Positions 43,545 to 53,600 of a stretch of 64,000 nucleotides of DNA are shown piece by piece. Position numbers and translations under genes: made by a program. The number at the start of each line of letters is the position of its first letter. Position 1 is the first letter of the stretch. The notes under the pieces were generated by a model. That model saw only the letters and a program-made list of their open reading frames with translations. It had not been told where the DNA came from and did no database searches. The stretch comes from Cyanophora paradoxa. Lineage: Eukaryota > Glaucocystophyceae > Cyanophorales > Cyanophoraceae. The stretch is taken from the NCBI GenBank assembly GCA_004431415.1, contig QPMI01000096.1:140114-204113 (forward strand). The letters run 5' to 3'.

Positions 43545-46500
43545 TCGCACGACGGCGACCCCGAGGTCCCCGCTTGGTACGTCCCCCGCGGATCTTCCCC
43601 GTGCGGGCGCGTCTTCGGGTGCGACGGGCGGTGGGGGTCAGATGCGCGGATCGACCCGGACGGTTCGTGCAGACCCGGCGCGGACTCGCCCGCGTGCACG
43701 CAGTCGGTCCCGTCGCCGCGCCGGGGATGCGCCGCCTCCGACGTGATTCTACCCCCACCCTCCAACGCGACGACGTACGCGCGGTGCGCCGAGGCGTGCG
43801 CGAACCAGCCGATAGACATGTGCGGCGGAGCCTCCTTCGAGTCGGCGACCGGCACCTGCCGCCTCTGGTTGCGCCCTCCGGAGAATTGCACGGCGGAGTG
43901 GACCGCGCCCGCGGACGGCCTCGCCTGGTTCGTCCCGTCGGGGCCGTGCCACCGCCTCGGGTGCGACGGGATCTGGGGGAGCGAGATGCGCTGGGCCTCG
44001 TGCGCCGTCGCCGGCGCAGGCAACTACACCTGCGCGCCGAACGGGTTCTGCCCCCGCCCCCCGCCGACGCCTCGCCCCGGGGGGTGCGACGGCCTCGGCT
44101 CCGAGGTCGACGCGTGCGGGACGTGCGGTGGCCCGTTCGTGGGCGGCCTCCGGTGCGAGGAGGGTCCCGCGCCCCTCGCGCTCGTCCCAGCCGACCTCCC
44201 CGCCGCGTGCGCCGGCTTCTACGACGCGTGCGGCACGTGCAACGGGACCGCGAGCGCGGCCGAGTGCGCCGCCCCCTGCGACGGCGTTCCCGGGAGCGAC
44301 CGGTACTGGGACCGGTGCGGCCGATGCGGCGGCGATGGCGAGACGTGCCGTGGGTGTGACGGCGCCGACGGGGTTGTGGACGCCTGCGGTGTCTGCCGCG
44401 GGGACAACTCGACCTGCGTCGACTGCGCCGGCGTCGCCGGCGGGGGCCGCCGCCTCGACCGGTGCAACGTGTGCGGCGGCGATGGGCGTTCCTGCGAGGG
44501 GTGCGACGGCGTCTTCCTGTCCGGGCGCACCTACGACGCCTACCGCACGTGCGGCGGATCGGAGCGCGAGCGGCGCCTCCTCCCGGACCGCTGCGGCGTG
44601 CGCGGCGGGCGCGGCGACGGATGCACCCCGGAGCTCTTCGACGGGACCGCAACGGTCGCGCTCCCGCCCGGCGGCGGGCCGTGGTCCTTTGCATCCTGGA
44701 TCCGCGCCCTCGGCCCCGGGGTCGCGTTCTCCTCGTCCTGGGAGGACACGGAGCTCGGGTGCCGCCCCGCAGAGGGCTCCGCCTGGGTGCGAATCGACGC
44801 CTCGGGGCGCCTTCGCCTCGAGGGCCCCGCCGGCGCGGCCGACGGGCCCGCCCTCCCGTCCCCCTTTTCCGCGTGGCACCACCTCGTGCTATCGCGCGCC
44901 GCGGACGGATCCCACGCCATCTACGTCAACGGGACGCGCGCCGCGTCGATCGGCGGGGGCCCGGCGAACATCACCCTCCCGGGCCGCGTCGTCGTCGGGG
45001 AGGGCGCGCCGTGCGGCGCCTCGGGGCCCGCCCCGGGCCTGCGGCTCTCCGACGTGCGCCTCTGGCTCGCCGAGGCCGACGACGCGCGCGCCATCGCCGA
45101 GATGACCCTCCCGCCGGGCGCGGCGGGCGCTCTGGCCGCCGCGGCCGCGCCCGTTATGGCGATCGGGGGCGCCCCGCGCTCCGGCGCCCGAACCGAGGGG
45201 GGGTCGAGCTCCGCGGGACGGTGGGCTCCGCCCTCGATGCCCCCATCCTTGCATCGCACGCCGCCCCGCCGGTGACCGCCGAGGACCCCGCCGATCCCGC
45301 GCCAGGGTGCGCCTTTCCCTCCAACGCGTGCGGCCAATGCGCGCCCCACGCGGACCCCGACGACCCGGACGCGTCGTGCCCGCTCGACTGCGATGGCGTA
45401 CCCCTCGGCCCCGCCATCCGCGGACCCTGCGGATCGTGCGAGTGCCCCACCGGGACGGGCCCGATCCCGCCGCCCCCGTGGAAGGCCACGGTCCTCGACC
45501 CGTGCACGGGCGCGACGGTGCGCCCGGAGGACGCCTACGCGTGCATCGACCCCCGCGCGCGAGCCTCCGGCCGCTGCGCACGCTCGCCCTCCCAGCGCCC
45601 GAGGCGGGGCGCGTCGGGGCGGAGCTGTGGTTCGCGGACCCGGATCCCGCGTCGTTCTCCGTCGAGCTCGCCGGCCTCCGCGTCGCCATCACCCCGGCGG
45701 GGGACGGACTGGAGGTGGCCGCGACGGGCGCGCGCCTCGGCCCCGTCCCCGCGCGCGGCGCCTGGGAGCGCCTGGTGCTGGAGGTGGACGCTGGGTCCGG
45801 GGCGGCGCGCGCGGCGGCGGGCCTCCGCATCCCGTCGGAGGCGACCGGGTTCGCGGCGCGGGCGGGCCGCGGCCTCCGGATCGCGGGGCGCGCTTCTCCT
45901 CCGTGCGCGTCACGGAGGGGCGCCCCGCGTTCGAGCTGCCCTCGGGCGAGTCGACGCCCGGCGCGTGGGCCCTATGGCCCATGAACGAGGGTTTCGGGCG
46001 CGAGGTGCACGACGCGACCGACGCGAACCGCACCGTGCCGGCCCCGTACCGCCGCTGGGTCCTCGCCTCCCGGAACGAGACGGCGAACCCGGTCCGGTTC
46101 GACGTCCACCGCCCCTCGTGCAACGGGACCTGGCGCGGCGCCGAGGCGCGCGACGCCTGCGGGACCTGCCTCGGAACCCGTGCGACGGCCGCCGCGTGCC
46201 CCGCCGAGGTGCCGCTCGCGGTGGCGCGCGACGCCCGCTGGATGGGGCCCGCGACGCCGCTGGACGTCGTCCTCCCCGCGGAGAGCACGGCCGAGTGCGC
46301 CTCGCTCCTCCTCTCCAACCGCTCAGAGCGGATCGATCCGACCTTTTTCGGCGCCTCGTACGACCCCCTCGCGCGGACCTGCACCCTCCATCGCCTGGAG
46401 GAGGGGGTCGCGCCCGCGGACCGCGACCTCGCCTCCCTGGAGAGCGAGGTGGGCGCCTCGTTCGTCGCGCGCTCCGCGGCGCGCCTCCCGCCGCCCCTGC

Positions 46501-46990
46501 CGACCTCGCCGCCGGCGCCGAGCCCACCCCGGCACCCTACGACTGCCCCTCCTGGGTCGCCGGCGTGTGCGTCCCCGTCCCGAACGTCGCACCGTCCGCG
46601 GGGTCCCGCCGCGCGGCCGCGCCGGGCGCTACTCGCGCCTCGCCCTCGTCCCCGCGCGCCCGACGCGCGCACCGACGCGTGCGCCGCCGAGGCGCGCCGC
46701 GCCGGCGTTCCGTGGTCCGCCCGCCAGGGCCGCGCCTGCTGGCTCCTCCCCGAGTTTGACCCGGCGTCGGCGGGCGGGTGGGACTACGCGGGCCCCGACG
46801 CCGTCGTCGTCGAGCCGTCCCTCGCCGACCTGACCAACGGGACGCGCCCGCGCCTCGTGGTCTCCGGCTCCGGCACCCTCTCCGCCGCGGTCTACGAGGT
46901 CTCGTTCGGCGACTGCCCCGCGGGCCAGTGCCCGCTGGGCGCCATCCCGTACCTCTGCCACGCGGATTCCGGGACCTGCGTCGCGTCCCG
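43545..46990 (+). pseudogene. Adhesin-like protein: PAN/apple-like, DACGxCxGD and LamG-like modules, frameshifted
   Basis: Long plus-strand coding region without start codon. Order: two related WYVP/WFVP segments followed by CDGxWGS motifs (about 43.55-44.0 kb); a PAN/apple-like stretch (CAEACANQ, ATGTCRLW); about five Cys-rich repeats of the DACGxCxGDxxTC type (about 44.10-44.60 kb); a concanavalin/LamG-like domain with WHHLVLSRAADGSHAIYVNG (about 44.87 kb); Cys-rich spacer; a second LamG-like domain (about 45.6-46.0 kb); then two PAN-like stretches near 46.25-46.45 and 46.66-46.8 kb. The frame changes at about 45200, 45555, 45887, 46495, 46610 and 46655, always as if one base were missing. 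Probably a secreted or virion-surface attachment protein; a cellular origin is also possible. Confidence 0.6.
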
Positions 46991-47040
46991 GAAGTCTGCG
47001 CACAAACATGTCGAGCTCGCGCCTGAGCGGCGCCTCACCT

Positions 47041-47609
47041 GTCACAGGCTGTCAGTCCCTCGTGCGGCTGGGGGCCCCGTCACCCGTGTCCTACCAATAA
47101 GAGTACCGTGGGGCCGGAAGGCCTCACCCCTCCTGGAACGGTTCGAATTCGCTGCACAAAACTATCAAGGTGGACGAAATAAAAGACAAAACCACTCAGA
47201 ATTGCCGACCTCCGATCCTACGTTAGGTCGGTAATTACAGATGAACGGATTTAAAAAACCTAGCTGCAGATGTAGCTGCAGAAACGGACTCATCAAAGCC
47301 AGCGTGCTTCAAGGCTTGCCGCTGCTTGAAGTCTGCTTGGAAGAAAATTGTGTCAATATTAATAGAATGCGGCTGCAACTAGAATTTGAAACCGAGCTGG
47401 AGGTACTACATCCGTTGTATAATATACGGATACCTGCATACGCGAAACTAGCTTCTATACAAACGAGGCGAGGCTGTAGCTCGGGCCGAGATCATCGGTG
47501 TCAGAAAACACAACAACAAAAAATGCAAGCGGGAAGCTTTAAGGGCCTAAGTAATCGAAGACGCAAGCTCCCGGAGTCGGGAGGGCCTCCCATCGAGTCG
47601 ATCAATCGA
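47041..47609. other. Spacer between island and carboxylase
   Basis: Composition becomes less GC-rich from about 47.1 kb. A 7-bp inverted repeat (CCGACCT/AGGTCGG, about 47208-47231) is present. An open plus-strand frame from 47241 has no recognisable domain and runs antisense into carboxylase exons, so it is not called. Confidence 0.5.
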
Positions 47610-50600
47610 TCAGTTGTAGGGGTCGAGGTAGTACCCGCCGGCCTCGCCGTCGCGATCGCAGAGGTTCGAGCTGCAGCTCGAGCCCGGCTGGAACGAGCTG
47701 GTGGAGGCCGCGTGGCGGGGGTACCGCCCCACCGAGAAGCCCGGCGCGCCCGTCGCGGCGCGCACGGCGTCCGCCAGCGGGCCCCAGCGCCGCGGGTCCT
47801 CCGAGGCGGCCGGGCCCAGGGCCGCCAGGAAGCCCTGCGGTCGCGCCGCGGATCAAATCCCGGATCAAATTCGAATTCGATCCGGATCAAATCTCATACC
47901 TGGAGGGCGGCCTCAGCGTCCGTGCGCCAGAGCGACTGGATCCGGTCCTGGATGTGCGCCGCCTGCAACGCCTGCAGCGAAAATCAGGGGGCGGTTGGCG
48001 ACGCCTGCGGCGAAAGTCGGGGGCCGTACCCGGGCACGGCGGATGATGTCGGGGCGCTCCCGCTCGATCCAGTCAATGATGGCTGCGGCGAAGATGAGGG
48101 AGGGGTACGCAAGGAAACTTCCGAAAGTTGGATTCCAAGCGGGGGCGCGCGCACCGAGATGGGGCGGGCGACGGGGTCCAGGGGCTCAGTGGCCGGCGGC
48201 GGGTTCCCCCGCCGGTCCGCCACGTACGAGAGCCACTGAGGGGGAGCTCAGGCGCAGTGCGGGATCGTGGGAGGGCCCGGGCAGGGCGGGGCGGACCTGG
48301 AGGATGGCGGCGACGCCCGAGAGGTCGTCCGGCACCGTCAGGTGCGAGACGCCTGCACGCGGCGGCCGCCGGGCGTCAGTCAGAAAGGAGAGCAGGCTCT
48401 AGCAGATCCAAATCGTGGCCGGGCAGGGCCGGTCCGGGCCGGTCCGGGCGGGGCGGGGCGGGGCGGGGGCGGGGCGGACCGTTGGTGTGCATGACCTTGG
48501 TGCCGCCGATCTGGAGGTTGCTCGTGTAGACCTCCCGCCCCAGCACCTGGCCCCACCCTTAAGCTTCAGAGGCGCGGAGAAGACGAGGGGCCGGGGAGGG
48601 AGGGAGGGCGCCTTGTTTAGGGCCTGGAAGCCGGTGAGGATGATGGGGCCCGTCCCCGTCTTCTGGATCACACGCTGCGGCCTGCGCCTCAGCGAGCGCA
48701 GAGAGGCCTGGCCTAGGGCGGGGCGGACCTGGCCGAGGCGGACGAGGTAGGCCCCGATGCCCACCGTCCGGCTCGTCACGAACCTGTACGCATACGTCGC
48801 GGCCGCGTGAGAGAGGGAGAGAGGGAGGGAGGGCGCGAACTGTTAAGAAGATAGATCTCATCTAATCCATGGCCATCATCTAACCCATGTTTCTTTCTTG
48901 CTCTCTACGCACGTGAGGGTAAAGGTCTCCTCGTAGGCGCGGCTCGTCTCGCCGGCGATGAGGCCCGAGCCCGACAGGTTCTCCACCCCGAGCCCGTCCT
49001 CCGCCCCGATCTGGCGGCGCCGGCGTCAGCGGCGCCGAAAGACGAAGGCCGAATGTTCAGAAGAGGAGCTAGGATCGTGTCAAAGGAGCCGGTGGATAGG
49101 AGATGGATGGTTGGCTGGTCCGGGGAAGGAGGAGGACGGCAGCGCTCGAGCCAAATCCAAACGAGCGCACGATGTCGAGGATGCGGTAGCGGGTCTCGGA
49201 GCCGCCGCCCTCGCAGACGACCGTCACGGGCTCGCAGACCACCGACTTGCCCTTCAGCCGCTCGTGGTCCGCGGGGGTCAGGTACAGGTACCGGTGGCCC
49301 TGAAGGAAGAAGAAGGAGAAGAGGGAGCTTAGAAAAGCTTAGGATGAAAAGAGATGGAGAAGCTTTAGGGCGCGGGACCTTGGCGGGGCAGCCGGGGTCC
49401 ACCCACTCGACCTTGAAGCAGGCCTTGACCTGCGCTCCCGCGCGCCGTCAGCTCCGGAGGAGGAGGGGACGAAGGGGAAGCTTAAGGGATCGGCACAGAG
49501 AGGGGGAGGGGGGGAGGGGGCGCGGAAAGTGGCGGCCTCCTATCGCTCGCTCGCGCTCAGCGGAGCGGGGATCTATCTCAGGGCCTAGGGGGAGGGGGCG
49601 GGCCTCGGCGGCGAGGTGGATGCGGGCGCCCGAGTTATAAGGCTCTATAAGGTTCCAAGGTTCTCTAAGGTTCTCTAAGGTTCTCTATGATGAGGCTCTT
49701 CGGGTTAGGCTTCTAATTATAAGGTTCTTCCTTAAGAAGAAGAAGGGAAAGTTTAAGGGATCGGACCTCGGCGGCGAGGTTGATGCGGGCGCCCGAGTTG
49801 GCGGCGAGGTACACGCGGGGGAGGCCCTCCCGCCGGGCCAGCTCCGACGCCTGCTCAGGTCGGATCGGATCAGATCAGATCAGATCGGATTTGATCGGAT
49901 CGGATCAGATCTGACCTTCTGGAAGAGGGCGTCCTCCTTGGGGCTGAACGAGCCGCTCTGGTGCGTGATGTCGTTCGCGATCAGAATGATCTCCCGGCCC
50001 CTGCGGGGGGTACAGCGATCAGGAGTCGGGGGGGGGAGAAGAGCGGATGAAATGGGGGCGGCGCACCCCTCCTCGGGGTACTCGGGCGTCCAGAGGCGCA
50101 TGCGCCACGCGACCATGCCCACGTCGTTCTTGCCGGGGCCCCTGAGCGCGGAGGAGCGCGGGTTAGACTTCGGCCGGAGAGGGGTACGAGAGGAGAGCGG
50201 GAGGGGGGTACCGGGTCGTCTCCTGGAGGGCGCCGTCGGGCCCAAGGACGAGCTCGGTCGCCTCCATCAGGCGCGCGTTGACCTTCGACTGGGAAACGCT
50301 CAGAAGCTCGAATAGAATAAGGGAGGGCGGGGGGGTACTTTCTTGCGGAAGGAGTAGGAGCGCCAGGCGTCGGCGGCGGCGCGGGCCGGGGCGGCGCGGA
50401 GGCGCTGCTCGGTGTTCGCCTTCCAGCAGTCCGCCAGCGCCTGCGACGGGCGAGGAGAGAGAGAGAGAGAGAGAGAGATTCGTAAGTGAGAGGGGCAGCG
50501 GAGGGCGGGGGGGCGGGGGAGAGAGAGGGCGTCCCCGGCACCTTCTCAAAGAGCGCCGGGAAGTCGTAGACGTAGGAGGTCCCTGCGGGGCGAGGGCGGG

Positions 50601-53600
50601 CTCAGAGGGGGGAGGAGGAATAGAAGGAGGAGGGGGAGCCCGGGACTTATATACAGAGCTTCTAAAAGAGAGCGAGGATCCGGAGCTTGAAGAAATTATC
50701 AGCAGGGGGCGAGGGGGAGGGGAGGGGAAGAGAGGCGGGCGCGCCGTTCTGCTGGGCGGCGATGCGCTTGCGCTCCATCGGGGTGAGGACGGGGTACGGC
50801 TCGTTCGGGTGGAGGCAGCCGGCCCCCGCCTCGGCGCACAGCGGCGTGTACTCAGTCTTCCCCGTCGCCGGGTCCAGCTGCGCGGGGCGAGGGCGGGATG
50901 GCTCAGAGCGAGGAGGAGGAGGAGGATGAGGGGAAGGGGAGGCCGGGGCTTGTACGAGAGAGGGAAAGATTGAGAGAGAGAGAGAGAGGAGCTTAAGAAA
51001 GCTTATGGAAGCAGAGCTCATCGGGAACAACAGAGCTCGCCCGCCCGCCCGCCCGCCCGAGGGCGGCCCCCCGAGGACTCAGGATCAGGACCGCGGCTCG
51101 GAGCGCGGGAGGGCTCTGCCCTTGCAACAACAACAAGGCCCGTCGTCTCATCGGAATCAACGATGCCCGTATATGTAGATGCCCGCCCGAGAGACTTCGC
51201 TCGCCCGCACCTGCTCGCGGTAGCCGTCGACGCAGAAGACAAGGCCGGTCGGGTTGGACGCGCAGACGCGCAGGTGCGTGTTCGTCGAGGCGTGCGGCTG
51301 CACCGCCGCCCGCACCTCCACCCCCGCCACCTTCGAGCGAGGAGGCGATCAGAGGGGAGGGGGGGAGGGGCGCGAGGCCCGGCTCGGCCCGGCTCGGCCC
51401 GGCTTGCCTTGGATTTGACCATGCGGGCGGCGTAGCGGCCGCACATGCGCCGCACGATCGCCAGGAGCGTGTCCCCCGAGATCGGCAGGTCCGGCCGGAT
51501 CTGCGGGGCCCCCGCGGCGATCAGGCCGGGTCCCGTCTGGATCCAGAGATCTACGATGCTGGGCTACCTCTAGGAAGACGTCTTTAGGTCTTTAGACTTT
51601 TAGATATTTAGTTTTTTAGGTACTAATCTCCAATCAGATCAGATCAGATCAGATCAGGTCTGGGCTGACCTCGAGGAAGACGTGGTTCTGGTCGGTGCGC
51701 TTGTAGCGCGCATCGCACCCCGCCGCCTCCAGCGCCTGCGCCCGAAACGCTTCAGCTCAAGGGGATGCCCGAGCGGCCGAGGACGGGAGATCCCTCGCGA
51801 GGCCTTCGAGGGCAGGGGCCGCATCGGCCCGGGCAGTGAGGCTCCCAGCTATTAGCTTCTTCTAGCTTATTCTAGCTTCTTTTGGCTTCTTCTGGCTTCT
51901 TCTAGCTTCTCCTAGCTTCTCTTCCTTCTTTCCTTCCCACTCACCTTGAGGCCCTCAAGGAAGACGTGCTCGGCCTCCGGGATCGAGACCGCCGCGTCCG
52001 TCCGCCCCACGAACAGGCTCGCCTGCAGCCCGCGAGGATTAAGAGGACGAAAAGGAAGAATTGGGGGGGGGGGAGAAGAGAGGGGTACGCGCCTGGCGGA
52101 CGATGGCGCGGACGAAGAAGCGGCGGTCCGCGTCCACGGGGCCGGACCCCTCCTCCCCGCCCGCCGCCGGCTTCCCGGCACCCGCCGCCCCGGCCGCCGC
52201 CGCCGGCTTGGTCGACTGCGCACGGGGCGTGAGTGCAGGGCGGGAGAGGGGTACGAGGAGAACAATGCGAGTGGGGGTACCTTCTCCTCGGCGTAGTAGA
52301 GGTGGATGTGCCTCTCCGCCGTGCTGCACTTCGTGACCGTGAAGTTCGACTGCCGTGAAGTTCAGGGGGTACGGTACACAGCCGGGGGTACGGGTAGGCG
52401 GCCCGGTGGGGGAGAGTACCAGGCGCTTGAGCTCGAGCTCGTAGGAGAAGGCGGGGAGTACGTGGCGCAGGATCGTGTCCTCGCCGTACCCCAGGTTTTC
52501 CCGGAACGTGTAAAAGGCGGGGTACTCCGCCGTCCGCCCCACGATGAACGTCACCTGAGACGGCAGCCTCAGATCAGATCAGATCTGAGATCGAATTCGA
52601 AGAATCGGGCCCGTGCGTGCCATCTTAATGCCTGCGGCGAGGAGGCCGGCCGCGTGGGCCTTGCAGATGCGCGCGAGGTGCTCCACGAAGAACTGCGGCG
52701 AAAACAAATGATGAGAATCTCTAAAAATAGCTCATCGGGGGGTACGTGCGCGCGCGCACCTGCTCGGTGGGGACGGGGCTCGCGGGGGTATCGTAGACGA
52801 TCGCGACGTCCATGACGTTCACGGCCGGGGGGTTCCCCGCCTGGGGCGCCTCCAGCTGCAAACTGGCCCGGTACGCCGCCAGCGTCTGCCGCAAGGGAGG
52901 GAGGGGGGGGATGAACGAAGAAGAGAGGAGGAGCGGAGGGGGGGGGGTACGCACAGCCGGGAGGTCGGCCTCGAGCTGCTCGAAGCTGCGGAAGAGGACG
53001 AGGGCGCCCCTGCGGCGAAAGAGCCGGCGAGACCTCTCACATCTCTCATCTGATCTGATCTGATCCGATCCGATCCGACGCACCGGCGGCGGACGGGGGC
53101 GCGCCCGTGGCCCTTGCGCTCCGCCGCGCCGGCGAACAGGAACGTGAAGTCGACGCGGGACGGCTTCCCCTCCTAAACCGGGGCGGGGTACCGTCAGTTG
53201 TAAGGGGGGGCGAAGTCGGGGGGGGGAAGAGAAACAGGGGGTACCGCGTTGTGGAGGGACACCGCCTCGAGCTCGTACTGCACGTACGTGCGCCGCACGA
53301 ACGACTCCAGCGCCGCCCCCGCGACGTCTTTTTTTTGGGGGGGGGGGGAAGTGAGGGGAAGGAGCCGGGCGAAGGAGGGTACGGCGAACCGGGCTCTGGG
53401 TGGGCGAACATGGGGACGAGGATGTCGTAGATGCCGTAGTTCGCCTGGGCGGGGTTGAAATCAAGTAAGAGAGAAGAAGGTAAAGAAAGAAAGGAGAGTG
53501 ATAAGAGGGCACCTTGACGATGTGCAGGCAGCCGGCGGCGCGGGCCCCCGCGGGGCCCGAGGCCGCAGCCGCCCTCAGCTCCTCCTCCAGCCGCTGCTGC

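Larger units (their letters stand above)
38126..47040. mobile_element. Intronless virus-like island (putative endogenous viral element)
   Basis: About 8.9 kb of small ORFs on both strands, with no introns, tail-to-tail overlaps and TATA-like boxes in short gaps, set between genes with many introns. Contents: small CxxC proteins, a CxxCxxY...CGxxAxxY family protein, basic and C-terminally anchored small proteins, and a large PAN/DACG/LamG adhesin-like gene. No polymerase, major capsid, ATPase or integrase was recognised, and no terminal repeats were found. Several ORFs are frameshifted or lack starts, so this is probably a decayed fragment of a large DNA virus or virus-like element infecting the alga. 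A dense cellular gene cluster is a less likely alternative. Confidence 0.6.

Noticed and set aside
42833-44359. 508-codon plus-strand open frame in the island
   Set aside because: Most of it is an Arg-rich shadow of the better-supported minus-strand fragment and the adhesin-like frame; only its first ~30 residues look protein-like.
38126-47040. Terminal inverted repeats bounding the whole island, as expected for a Polinton or virophage
   Set aside because: Comparing about 100 bp at each edge by eye showed no inverted or direct repeat; the MITE repeats belong to the small element only.
47241-48239. 332-codon plus-strand open frame beside the island
   Set aside because: Its second half is antisense to well-supported carboxylase exons, and its first half has no recognisable motif.
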